A model generated the notes under the pieces. The model ran no database searches, had not been told where the DNA came from, and worked only from the letters and a program-made list of their open reading frames with translations. 39,072 nucleotides of DNA from Betaproteobacteria bacterium RIFCSPLOWO2_02_FULL_63_19 (lineage in GTDB: Bacteria > Pseudomonadota > Gammaproteobacteria > Burkholderiales > SG8-39): positions 28,435 to 67,506 of the forward strand of contig MEQX01000014.1 of assembly GCA_001770415.1 (NCBI GenBank), written 5' to 3'. Positions 16,829 to 25,180 of the stretch are shown here, in pieces. The stretch's first letter is position 1, and each line of letters starts with the position of its first letter. The position numbers were made by a program, and so were the translations under genes.

Positions 16829-17980
16829 GTGGAAATAGTAGCCCCGATCAAGGAGATCACCGATCTCATCAAGGTCAACGGCGGGACGTCGTTTCAGTTC
16901 TGCTATCAATGCGGGATCTGTGATGTCGTTTGTCCGTGGAACAGGGTCACGTCCTTCAGCATGCGCAAGATCGTCCGGCAGGCGACATTCGGCCTGACCG
17001 CGATCGAGCAGGAAGACATCTGGCGTTGTACCACCTGCGGAACCTGCCCGCAGCGCTGTCCGCGGGGAGTCAATCAGATCGAGGCCGGGGTATCCCTGAG
17101 AAAGATCGCCACGGAATATGGTGTCTTTCCCGATTCAGTCGCTCCCATCGTGACCGTGAGCGGGAGCCTGATGGCCGAAGGCAACCCCTTCGATATCGAA
17201 CGGGGCAAGCGGGCGGACTGGGCGCAGGGCCTGCCGGTGAAGACCTTCGCCGAGGGCACGGAAATCCTGTATTTCCCCGGCTGCTATCTGAGCTACGACC
17301 CGCGCCTGAAGAAGGTGGCTGCTGCGACCGCGCACATCCTCGATAAGGCCGGCGTGGATTTCGGCATACTGGGACCCGAGGAGAGCTGCTGCGGGGAAAG
17401 CATACGCAAGACGGGCAACGAATCCTTGTTCAAGCACCTGGCCAAGCAGAACATCAAGGCGTTCATCGATCGCGGGGTGAAGAAGATCCTTGTCTCCTCA
17501 CCGCACTGTTACCATACTTTCAAGAACGAGTACCCGGAATTCAACGTCAACTTCGAGATTGTTCATATCTCCCAATTCCTGCGCGATCTGATGAATGATG
17601 GACGAATCGCACCGGTGCGGGAATACGAAAAGAAGATCACCTACCACGATCCGTGCTACCTCGGCCGGCACAACGGAATATTCGATGCGCCACGGGACGT
17701 CTTGAAACAGGTCCCCGGCGCGGAGTTGACGGAAATGGCGGAAAACCGGGAAAACAGTTTCTGCTGCGGCGGAGGCGGAGGAAGGATATGGATGGAAACG
17801 CCCAAGGGCGAACGATTCTCCGATCTCAGACTGAAGCAGGCTGTTGACGTCGGTGCCGAGGTGCTGGTCACGGCCTGCCCCTACTGCATCACCAATTTTA
17901 CCGACAGCAGCCTGAGCCTGGAAAACGGTCGTTCGATCGAGATCAAGGACATCACCGAAGTCATCCAGGAAGTGATCTAG
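16829..17980 (+). CDS. bamD: BamD-like heterodisulfide-reductase (HdrD/HdrBC) type iron-sulfur subunit
   Basis: Electron-transfer subunit of a class II benzoyl-CoA-reductase-type complex. The 383 residues have two [4Fe-4S] ferredoxin motifs at the N-terminus (CYQCGICDVVCP at about 25-36, CTTCGTCPQRCP at about 68-79), followed by two CCG domains: PGCYLSYD with ESCCGES, and DPCYLGRHN with FCCGGGGG and ACPYC. That is the HdrC plus HdrB architecture fused as in HdrD and BamD; CCG domains bind non-cubane clusters in Hdr proteins. The start is GTG at 16829 after an AGGAAAAGG ribosome site. It is the first gene of the operon, 33 bases before bamE. On its own it could be any HdrD-like protein; the following seven genes fix the identity. 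Confidence 0.9.
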   Translation: MEIVAPIKEITDLIKVNGGTSFQFCYQCGICDVVCPWNRVTSFSMRKIVRQATFGLTAIEQEDIWRCTTCGTCPQRCPRGVNQIEAGVSLRKIATEYGVFPDSVAPIVTVSGSLMAEGNPFDIERGKRADWAQGLPVKTFAEGTEILYFPGCYLSYDPRLKKVAAATAHILDKAGVDFGILGPEESCCGESIRKTGNESLFKHLAKQNIKAFIDRGVKKILVSSPHCYHTFKNEYPEFNVNFEIVHISQFLRDLMNDGRIAPVREYEKKITYHDPCYLGRHNGIFDAPRDVLKQVPGAELTEMAENRENSFCCGGGGGRIWMETPKGERFSDLRLKQAVDVGAEVLVTACPYCITNFTDSSLSLENGRSIEIKDITEVIQEVI

Positions 17981-18013
17981 ATCCCAGACGAGATATCTTT
18001 CAAGGCAAACAGA

Positions 18014-21000
18014 GTGAACATCGCGCCAATTTCAGGACTGACAGCCAGCGGTCCAAAGATCGACAACAAGGGTGACGTAATGGTTGTCGGCGGCGGGATC
18101 AGCGGCATTCAGGCGTCTCTCGATCTCGCGGAAGCCGGTTTCAGGGTCTACCTGGTGGACAAATCGCCCGCCATCGGCGGCAAGATGTCGCAGCTCGACA
18201 AGACGTTCCCCACCAACGACTGCTCCATGTGCATTGAATCTCCCAAGTTCATTGAATGCAGCAGGCACCCGAACATCGACATCCTGAGCAATACCGAGAT
18301 TCACCGCGTCGAGGGGGAAGCAGGCAGTTTCAGGATCACGGTGACCAAGAAGCCCCGCTACGTGATCGAAGACAAGTGCACGGGCTGTACCACCTGTGCC
18401 CAGTACTGCCCGGTGCAGGTTCCCGATCCCTACAACGAAAACATGTCGTTGACCAAGGCGGTCCACATACACTTTTCGCAGGCGGTGCCGCTGATCAGCT
18501 ACATCGACCCGGAGACCTGCCTGTACCACCAGGACGAAAAATGCAATATCTGCGTCGGCGTCTGCCAGCACGGCGCAATCGATCTGCATCAAAAGCCGGA
18601 GACGCTGGAAATCGGCGTCGGCGCGGTCGTTCTGTCTCTGGGCTACGAGGCGTTCAATCCGGCCGTCAGGGGCGATTTCGGCTACGGCACGATGAAGAAT
18701 GTCGTAACCAGCCTGGAATTCGAACGCATCATTTCCGCCACCGGGCCCTACGAAGGAGAGATCAGGCGTCCGTCGGACGGCAAGCATCCGCACAGGATCG
18801 CGTGGATCCAGTGCGTCGGCTCCCGGCAGGTGATACCGGGCGGCAACACCTATTGCTCATCGGTGTGCTGCGCATATACCCAGAAGCAGGTCATTCTGGC
18901 GAAAGACCATTACGCGGATCTCGACGTAACGGTGTTTCACAACGACATCCGCGCCTTCGGCAAGGATTTCGAGCGCTATTACCAACGGGCCGAAAGACTC
19001 TCCGACGTTCGATTTGTCAGAAGCTACGTTTCGGTCGGCCGGGAGGTTCCCGCGAGCCGCAATGTCACGATCCGTTACGCCACCGACAGCGAAGGCGTGA
19101 AGGAAGAGGAATTCGACCTGGTCGTGCTGTCGGTCGGAATGAGCCCGCCGAAAGACGGGGCGGAGCTGGCGAAGAAGTTCGGCATTGAACTGAACGCGCA
19201 CGGGTTCTGCAAGACCAATCCGCTCAATCCGATCGAGACCTCCCGCCCGGGAATTTTCGTCAGCGGCGCGTTCCAGGGCCCTGCGGACATTCCGGAGTCG
19301 GTCGTGTCCGCGAGCGGCGCCGCGGCGCTGTGCGGCCAGCTGCTCGCCGAGCAGCGCGGCAAGTTGAGCAGAGAGCGGGTCTATCCGCCCGAGCGCGACG
19401 TTTCGCAAGAGGAACCCAAGGTCGGGGTCTTCGTGTGCCATTGCGGCGCAAATATCGGCAGGGTGGTCGATGTCCCCTCGGTGGTCGAATTTGCGTCCAA
19501 GCTGAAGAACGTGACTCATGCCCAGGAGAGCCTGTTCGCCTGTTCCACCGAGAACGCGCAGCAGATCTCCGACGCAATACGCGACAAGGGACTCAACCGC
19601 GTGGTGATAGCCGCGTGCACGCCCAGGACGCACGAACCGCTGTTCCGGGATACCTGTCGCGAGGGAGGCATCAACCAGTATTTCTTCGATATGGCAAATA
19701 TCCGCGAGCATTGCTCCTGGGTGCACTCGCGCGAGAAGGAAGAAGCCACCGAGAAGGCCAAGGACATCGTCCGGATGTCGGTGGCGCGCACCACGCTGCT
19801 GGAGCCTCTGCAGGAAATCGAACTGCCGATCAACAAGGCGGTCCTGGTGATCGGCGGCGGGATTGCCGGAATGACCAGCGCGCTGAACATGGCCGTGCAG
19901 GGCTTCGAGGTCTATCTGGTGGAGCGCGATGACGACCTGGGCGGAATGGCGCGCCGGATTCACTACACGCTGGAAGGCATGGACGTGCAGGCCTTTTTGG
20001 CCGATCTGACGCGCAAGGTCTATCAGCATCCGTCGATACACGTCGTCACCGGTTCGGTCGTCAAGGAGGTCGCAGGGTACGTGGGCAACTTCACGACCCG
20101 CGTGCAGACGGGTCGCCGTACACGGGAAATACGCCACGGCGCCGTGATCGTCGCGATCGGAGCGGAGGAATACAAGCCGGCCGAATATCTGTATGGGGAA
20201 AATGAGCGGGTAGTGACCCTGCTCGAGCTGGAGGGGCGGATCGCCAGCAGGGACGAGACGGTGATGAACGCCGAGAACGTGGTGATGATCCAGTGCGTGG
20301 GCTGCAGAACGGCGGAGAGGAATTACTGCAGCAGGGTGTGCTGCAGCCAGGCGATCAAGAACGCATTGAAATTGAAGCAGATGCGACCAGGGATCGAAGT
20401 TACCATCATCTTCAGGGACATGCGCACGTACGGGTTCAAGGAGGATTACTACCGCGAGGCGGCCAGCAAGGGCGTGCGTTTCATCCGCTACGAACCGGGC
20501 GACAAGCCGCTGGTCGAGGCGGTCGATGAGGGCGGCCGAAAGATGCTGAGGATTACCGTCGCCGATCCGATTCTGGGTCAGAGGCTCGCGCTCGATGCCG
20601 ACCTGCTGGCGCTCGCGGCCGCCGTGGTGCCCTCAAGCACGCGCCACGAGCTGTCGAAGATGTTCAAGGTACCGCTGAATCCGGACGGATTCTTCCAGGA
20701 GGCGCACGTCAAGCTCAGGCCGCTGGACTTCGCGGCCGACGGAGTGTTTCTGTGCGGGACGGCGCATTATCCGAAACATGTTTCGGAGGCGATCAGCCAG
20801 GCCTACGGTGCCGCAAGCCGGGCCATCAACGTGCTGTCGAAGAACTCCGTTACCGCCACCGGGGCCATCTGCGACGTGCACGAGGATGCTTGCGTGGCGT
20901 GCGGGGCCTGCATTTCGGCCTGCACCTACGACGCGATCGACTTCTATGACACATCCGCGGGCAGGAAGGCGAGGGTGAATCCGGTCCTGTGCAAGGGGGA

Positions 21001-21091
21001 CGGTCTGTGCAATACCAAGTGCCCCACGAAGGCCATTTATCTGAATCATTACACCGATGAAGAAATCCTCTGTCAGATCGATGCGGCGTGA
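18014..21091 (+). CDS. bamE: BamE-like HdrA-type flavin/iron-sulfur subunit with two FAD modules
   Basis: A 1025-residue HdrA homologue of double length. The N-terminal half has an FAD-binding GGGISG (26-31), the HdrA-specific FPTNDCSMCIESPK segment (about 66-78), two [4Fe-4S] sets (Cys122/125/128/132 and Cys169/177/180/184) and a CVGSRQV...YCSSVCC cysteine region. The second half begins VGVFVCHCGANIGRVVDVP and has a second FAD motif VIGGGIAGMTSAL, another CVGCRTAERNYCSRVCC region, and a C-terminal ferredoxin pair CVACGACISAC and CNTKCP. HdrA flavin is the established bifurcation site in Hdr-type complexes. The start is GTG at 18014. By family knowledge BamE would split electron pairs between low- and high-potential acceptors. 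No frame damage is visible. Confidence 0.92.
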   Translation: MNIAPISGLTASGPKIDNKGDVMVVGGGISGIQASLDLAEAGFRVYLVDKSPAIGGKMSQLDKTFPTNDCSMCIESPKFIECSRHPNIDILSNTEIHRVEGEAGSFRITVTKKPRYVIEDKCTGCTTCAQYCPVQVPDPYNENMSLTKAVHIHFSQAVPLISYIDPETCLYHQDEKCNICVGVCQHGAIDLHQKPETLEIGVGAVVLSLGYEAFNPAVRGDFGYGTMKNVVTSLEFERIISATGPYEGEIRRPSDGKHPHRIAWIQCVGSRQVIPGGNTYCSSVCCAYTQKQVILAKDHYADLDVTVFHNDIRAFGKDFERYYQRAERLSDVRFVRSYVSVGREVPASRNVTIRYATDSEGVKEEEFDLVVLSVGMSPPKDGAELAKKFGIELNAHGFCKTNPLNPIETSRPGIFVSGAFQGPADIPESVVSASGAAALCGQLLAEQRGKLSRERVYPPERDVSQEEPKVGVFVCHCGANIGRVVDVPSVVEFASKLKNVTHAQESLFACSTENAQQISDAIRDKGLNRVVIAACTPRTHEPLFRDTCREGGINQYFFDMANIREHCSWVHSREKEEATEKAKDIVRMSVARTTLLEPLQEIELPINKAVLVIGGGIAGMTSALNMAVQGFEVYLVERDDDLGGMARRIHYTLEGMDVQAFLADLTRKVYQHPSIHVVTGSVVKEVAGYVGNFTTRVQTGRRTREIRHGAVIVAIGAEEYKPAEYLYGENERVVTLLELEGRIASRDETVMNAENVVMIQCVGCRTAERNYCSRVCCSQAIKNALKLKQMRPGIEVTIIFRDMRTYGFKEDYYREAASKGVRFIRYEPGDKPLVEAVDEGGRKMLRITVADPILGQRLALDADLLALAAAVVPSSTRHELSKMFKVPLNPDGFFQEAHVKLRPLDFAADGVFLCGTAHYPKHVSEAISQAYGAASRAINVLSKNSVTATGAICDVHEDACVACGACISACTYDAIDFYDTSAGRKARVNPVLCKGDGLCNTKCPTKAIYLNHYTDEEILCQIDAA

Positions 21092-21110
21092 ATCGCGGTC
21101 GCAGGCACAT

Positions 21111-21221
21111 ATGAGCAAGGCGCGAAACTTTTTGGAGATGAATCCGGTTTCGTATACGAGATCAGAGAGAGGCAACATCACGCTCGGCGGCCCGGGCATG
21201 CTGGACTTAGGAGTCATTTGA
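21111..21221 (+). CDS. Possible 36-residue small protein between bamE and bamF
   Basis: An ATG at 21111 opens a frame of 36 codons ending with TGA at 21219-21221, two bases before the bamF ATG at 21224. It fills the only sizeable gap inside the early operon. The peptide is polar with a Gly-rich end (LGGPGMLDLGVI) and has no cysteine or membrane helix. The ribosome site (GCAGG five bases upstream) is weak to fair, while the bamF ribosome site AGGAG lies inside its last codons, which would give translational coupling. I recognise no family. It could also be plain spacer. Confidence 0.35.
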   Translation: MSKARNFLEMNPVSYTRSERGNITLGGPGMLDLGVI

Positions 21222-21223
21222 CG

Positions 21224-21991
21224 ATGAGTGCCCCGCAAGAATTCAAGCCGCGCATACTGGGATTCCTGTGTAACTGGTGCAGTTATGCCGGCGCGGATCT
21301 GTGCGGCGTTTCGCGCTATCAATATCCGCCGAGCATCAAGGTGATCCGGGTGATGTGCTCGGGCAGGGTCGACCTCGAGTTCGTGCTGCGGGCATTATCC
21401 AACGGGAAGGACGGCGTGTTCGTCGGCGGCTGCTGGCTGGGCGAATGCCACTACGTCACCGAAGGCAATTACGATGCATTGAGCATGATGCATCTGGGCA
21501 AGAAACTGCTTGAATGCGCCGGGCTGAATCCGGACCGGTTGCGGCTCGAATGGGTGTCCGCGAGCGAAGGAAACCGCTACGCGGAAATCGTTACCGATTT
21601 CACCGCCAGGCTGAAGGAACTGGGCCCGCTCGGCGCGGGCGAGGGCATGGACAAGAAGACGGTGAATCTCAAGCTGGAAGCGATCACGAGGATACTTCCG
21701 TACATCAAGCTGGTGGAACGGGAGAAGCTGCGGGTGCGTTTCGCGGACAAGGCCGGGTACGAAGCGTTTTTTTCGAGCGACCAGCTCAATTCGCTGTTCA
21801 GGGAAACAATCGGGGAGAAACTGGCAATCAGCCAGATCATGGTGCTGCTGCAGGAGCGCGCGCTTTCCACCGGCGAGATCGCCGGCAGTTTGGGCATGAG
21901 CGCATCCGAAGTGGCGAAGCATCTCAACACTTCGGCCAGGGCGAAGCTGGTCAGGTTCGACGAGCAGCAAAAACGCTTTGCGCTTGCGTGA
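21224..21991 (+). CDS. bamF: BamF-like MvhD-type [2Fe-2S] subunit with C-terminal extension
   Basis: The first ~140 residues are a complete MvhD/HdrD-delta domain: GFLCNWCSYAGADLCGVSR, RVMCSGRVD and GGCWLGECHY carry the cluster cysteines. The remaining ~115 residues form an extension ending in a winged-helix-like segment (ALSTGEIAGSLGMSASEVAKHLNTS), which is common in fused MvhD proteins. The role is to pass electrons between the HdrA-like flavin subunit and the NADH-dehydrogenase-like module. All metal-site positions are ordinary Cys codons, so no selenocysteine recoding is needed. The ATG at 21224 is preferred because AGGAG lies 10 bases upstream; a TTG at 21218 is too close. Confidence 0.9.
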   Translation: MSAPQEFKPRILGFLCNWCSYAGADLCGVSRYQYPPSIKVIRVMCSGRVDLEFVLRALSNGKDGVFVGGCWLGECHYVTEGNYDALSMMHLGKKLLECAGLNPDRLRLEWVSASEGNRYAEIVTDFTARLKELGPLGAGEGMDKKTVNLKLEAITRILPYIKLVEREKLRVRFADKAGYEAFFSSDQLNSLFRETIGEKLAISQIMVLLQERALSTGEIAGSLGMSASEVAKHLNTSARAKLVRFDEQQKRFALA

Positions 21992-22060
21992 TCAAGCGGT
22001 AATGGAATAGGGCGGAGCGGGCAGGGTGGGCGAAGCGAACGGCGCGAAGGACTGAGGACT

Positions 22061-22513
22061 ATGGATACGGCAAGAATCGAGAGCATCATCGACAGCCACG
22101 ACGGCGAAGCGAGCTCGCTGATCCAGATCCTGCTGGACATACAGAACGAACTTCACTGGTTGCCCGCTGAAGCGCTGCAGCTGGTCAGCGAAAGATTGCA
22201 GGTTCCGATGAGCCGGATCCAGCATACGGCGACCTTTTACAAGGCCTTCAGCCTGGTTCCAAAGGGGCGTCACGAAATCAATATCTGCATGGGGACCGCG
22301 TGTCATGTCCGCGGCGCCCCGCGCGTGCTGGAAGTGGTGCAGAACATAACCGGAATCCAGCCCGGCGAGACCGACCCGGACATGAAATTCAGCCTCGATA
22401 CCGTCAACTGCCTGGGCTGTTGTGCGCTGGGTCCGGTAATGGAAATCGATGAGCAGCATCTTGGAAAACTGGTGCCCGACACGGCCGCCGAGGTGCTTAA
22501 GAAATATGAGTAA
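22061..22513 (+). CDS. bamG: BamG-like NuoE-type [2Fe-2S] subunit
   Basis: A 150-residue thioredoxin-like [2Fe-2S] protein of the NuoE (24-kDa complex I) family. The cluster ligands are C-x4-C in CMGTACHVRGAP and C-x3-C in NCLGCCALGPV. The upstream helical part (DSHDGEASSLIQILLDIQNELHWLP) is typical of NuoE and HydC/HndA proteins. It works with the NuoF-like BamH as the diaphorase-type module of the complex, receiving or delivering electrons at NAD(H). The stop TAA (22511-22513) overlaps the proposed bamH start, which supports co-translation. Confidence 0.93.
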   Translation: MDTARIESIIDSHDGEASSLIQILLDIQNELHWLPAEALQLVSERLQVPMSRIQHTATFYKAFSLVPKGRHEINICMGTACHVRGAPRVLEVVQNITGIQPGETDPDMKFSLDTVNCLGCCALGPVMEIDEQHLGKLVPDTAAEVLKKYE

Positions 22514-24467
22514 AGGAAGGCCAGTGATCAATTCGCCCGCCGAACTGGAGCAGCGCAGGCAGGAAATCCTGTCAGGACGGGATGCAGGCAAACCGCGTGT
22601 TTCAGTGTGCGCCGGTGCCGGATGTCTCGCGACCGGCGCGAGCGAGGTCATTTCCGCCTTTAACGCGGAAATCGAGAAGCAGGGCTTGACCGGGGAAGTG
22701 CGCGCGAAAGGGACCGGGTGTCCCGGATTCTGCGAGCGCGGCCCTGTCGTCGTCGTCGATCCGCAGCAGGCCTGTTATCTGCAGGTGACTCCCGACGATG
22801 TTCCCGAGATCGTCGCGCAGACCATCAAGGAAAACAAGATCGTCGAGCGCCTGCTCTACACCGATCCAACGACGAAGGAAAAGGCGGTACGCGAATCCGA
22901 CATCCCGTTCTACAAGAACCAGGAACGCAACATCATCGGCAACAACATCAAGATCGACCCCAAGTCGATCGATGATTACCTGGCGCTGGGAGGATATTCC
23001 GCGCTGGCCAAGGCCCTGTTCCAGATGTCCTCCGAGCAGGTCGTCGAGGAGGTGCGCAAGTCCGGTCTTCGCGGCAGGGGCGGCGGCGGCTTTCCGACCG
23101 GAATCAAGTGGGATGCGGCCCGCAATGCACCGGGCGACACGAAATACGTGATCGTCAACGCCGACGAGGGCGACCCCGGGGCGTTCATGGACCGCGCGGT
23201 GCTGGAAGGCAACCCGCATTCGATACTCGAAGGCCTGATCATCGGCGCCTACGCGATCGGCGCCAACGAGGGATATGTCTACGTGCGCCAGGAGTACCCA
23301 CTGGCGCTCGAGAACGTCGGCATCGCGATCCGGCAGGCGCGCGAAAACGGGTTTCTGGGCAAGAACATCCTTGGTTCGGGATTCGATTTCGACGTCAAGG
23401 TGCATCGGGGCGCAGGCGCGTTCGTCTGCGGCGAGGAGACGGCGCTGCTTCTGTCGCTGGAGGGCAGACCCGGCGAGCCCAGGTCGAGGCCGCCGTTTCC
23501 GGCTACCAAGGGCCTGTGGGGCAAGCCGACCAACATCAATAATGTCGAAACCTGGGCCAACGTGCCGCTGATCATCAACAGGGGCGCCGACTGGTTCAAT
23601 CAGTTCGGGACCGCCAAGAGTAAAGGCACCAAGATCTTTTCGCTGGTCGGCAAGATCAGGAACACCGGCCTGGTGGAGGTGCCCATGGGCGTGACGCTCA
23701 GGGACATCATCTACAAGATCGGCGACGGAATTCCCGGCGACCGGAAGTTCAAGGCGGTGCAGACCGGCGGCCCGGCCGGCGGATGCATCCCGGAGGAACA
23801 CCTGGACATACCGGTCGACTTCGACGAACTGATCAAGGCGGGCGCCATCATGGGCTCGGGCGGGATGATCGTGATGGACCAGGATACCTGCATGGTCGAT
23901 GTCGCCCGGTACTTCGTGAATTTTCTCACCCAGGAGTCGTGCGGAAAATGCTCGCCGTGCCGCGAGGGCATCAAGCAGATGCACCGAATCCTCACCAACA
24001 TCACCGAAGGCAGGGGCAAAGACGGGGACATCGAACTTCTGGAAGAACTGGCGATGTCCACCGGAAGCGCGTCGCTGTGCGCGCTGGGACGAAGCGCACC
24101 GAATCCGGTTCTGAGCACCCTACGCCACTTCAGACAGGAGTATGAAGCGCACATCAGGGAAAAACGCTGCCCCGCATTCTCGTGCAAGGAACTGGTTTCC
24201 TACTATATTGATCCGGAGAAATGCGAGGCCTGTTTGATCTGCTTCAGGAAATGCACTTCGGAAGCGATCCAGGGTGCCAAGCACAGGATACACGTCATCG
24301 ATCAGGCAAAATGCAACAAGTGCGGAACCTGCTTCGAGGTTTGTCCGTCCCGCTTTGGCGCGGTGATGAGGCTTTCCGCCGAACCCGTTCCGGGACCGCT
24401 GCCGGATGAACTCAGAATCATAGTCAGGAAGAAGAAGGCCAAGAACGAGCAGAGAGAAACGATATGA
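22506..24467 (+). CDS. bamH: BamH-like NuoF-type FMN/NADH-binding subunit with extra ferredoxin domains
   Basis: About 653 residues. Order of domains: an N-terminal thioredoxin-like [2Fe-2S] segment (CAGAGCLATGA and CPGFCERGPVVV); the NuoF core with GLRGRGGGGFPTGIKW and VNADEGDPGAFMDR (FMN/NADH site) and GAGAFVCGEETALL; the SLBB region; the ESCGKCSPCREG [4Fe-4S] motif; and a C-terminal two-cluster ferredoxin (CEACLICFRKC, CNKCGTCFEVCP). This is the layout of BamH and of bifurcating hydrogenase HydB/HndC subunits. The ATG at 22506 overlaps bamG by 8 bases; a GTG at 22524 just after AAAGGAAGG is an equally reasonable start. The stop overlaps the bamI ATG (ATGA), showing translational coupling. 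Confidence 0.92.
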   Translation: MSKGRPVINSPAELEQRRQEILSGRDAGKPRVSVCAGAGCLATGASEVISAFNAEIEKQGLTGEVRAKGTGCPGFCERGPVVVVDPQQACYLQVTPDDVPEIVAQTIKENKIVERLLYTDPTTKEKAVRESDIPFYKNQERNIIGNNIKIDPKSIDDYLALGGYSALAKALFQMSSEQVVEEVRKSGLRGRGGGGFPTGIKWDAARNAPGDTKYVIVNADEGDPGAFMDRAVLEGNPHSILEGLIIGAYAIGANEGYVYVRQEYPLALENVGIAIRQARENGFLGKNILGSGFDFDVKVHRGAGAFVCGEETALLLSLEGRPGEPRSRPPFPATKGLWGKPTNINNVETWANVPLIINRGADWFNQFGTAKSKGTKIFSLVGKIRNTGLVEVPMGVTLRDIIYKIGDGIPGDRKFKAVQTGGPAGGCIPEEHLDIPVDFDELIKAGAIMGSGGMIVMDQDTCMVDVARYFVNFLTQESCGKCSPCREGIKQMHRILTNITEGRGKDGDIELLEELAMSTGSASLCALGRSAPNPVLSTLRHFRQEYEAHIREKRCPAFSCKELVSYYIDPEKCEACLICFRKCTSEAIQGAKHRIHVIDQAKCNKCGTCFEVCPSRFGAVMRLSAEPVPGPLPDELRIIVRKKKAKNEQRETI

Positions 24468-25105
24468 GCAACGTTTCCTTGCAAATCGACGGCAAGGCGG
24501 TTTCGGCGAAAGAAGGCATGACCCTGCTGGAGGCCGCCCGAGGCGCGGGCATATCCATCCCCACGGTGTGCTATCACGAGAAGCTCGAGCCCTTCGGGGG
24601 TTGCCGGCTGTGCGTGGTGGAAGTGGAGGCTGGCGGGCGCAAGAGCCTGGTTGCGGCGTGCACCCATCCGGTGCAGCAGGACCAGACGGTGAACACCCGG
24701 TCCAAGCAGATCGACGGTATTCGCAAGGTGCTGACCGAGCAGCTGCTGGCATACGCCCCTGAATCCGAGGTCCTGCAGGCTCTGGCCCGGGAATACAAGG
24801 CCGACAAGGACCGCTTTCCGAGGGAACCGTCATTTTGCATTCTGTGCGGCCTGTGCGTGCGCTACTGCGCCGAGGTCAAGCAGAAGTATGCGGTCGGTTT
24901 CGTGGACCGCGGGCCGAGTAGGGAAATCAGCTTTGTTCCGGAGCTGGCCGCGACCGAGTGTTGGGACTGCAAGCAATGTTTCCCGCTGTGTCCCACGTCG
25001 GCGCTGCAGGCGGCCTTCGTCCTGACGCGATCGCTGAGGGCGTCGCCGTCACCGGCGAGACCCGCACTGAACAAGCAGGTCGAGACGGCTCCTGTTCCGG
25101 AATGA
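24464..25105 (+). CDS. bamI: BamI-like short NuoG-type iron-sulfur subunit
   Basis: A 213-residue protein equal to the N-terminal cluster-binding part of NuoG without the molybdopterin-like domain. The [2Fe-2S] site is in CYHEKLEPFGGCRLCVVEV with a later Cys in AACTHPV. Two ferredoxin motifs follow: CILCGLCVRYC (about residues 126-136) and CWDCKQCFPLCP (about 166-177). It overlaps bamH by four bases (ATGA). It wires the NuoEF-like pair to the rest of the complex. The C-terminal motif is strikingly like the orphan peptide encoded at 29942-30130. Confidence 0.9.
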   Translation: MSNVSLQIDGKAVSAKEGMTLLEAARGAGISIPTVCYHEKLEPFGGCRLCVVEVEAGGRKSLVAACTHPVQQDQTVNTRSKQIDGIRKVLTEQLLAYAPESEVLQALAREYKADKDRFPREPSFCILCGLCVRYCAEVKQKYAVGFVDRGPSREISFVPELAATECWDCKQCFPLCPTSALQAAFVLTRSLRASPSPARPALNKQVETAPVPE

Positions 25106-25180
25106 AATCGGGATTGGGGCATGCCGGCCGATCAGCGAACGATGGAAATGCTACCGAGGTTATAGCGAAGAGGTAAGACG

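Noticed and set aside
16678..16923. 81-codon plus-strand frame overlapping the bam promoter and the bamD start
   Set aside because: It contains the promoter and palindrome, overlaps bamD in another frame, and its codon use does not match the operon.
21224..21991. Possible selenocysteine codon in bamF
   Set aside because: I recalled selenocysteine in some Bam/MvhD-type proteins, but every metal-site position here is an ordinary Cys codon and there is no in-frame TGA.
16829..25105. HdrABC-MvhD/Flox-type complex, or bifurcating hydrogenase, unrelated to BamB
   Set aside because: The Hdr and Nuo-like genes alone could fit these, but all eight genes including BamB and BamC are contiguous, co-directional and in the Bam complement, and no hydrogenase catalytic subunit is present.
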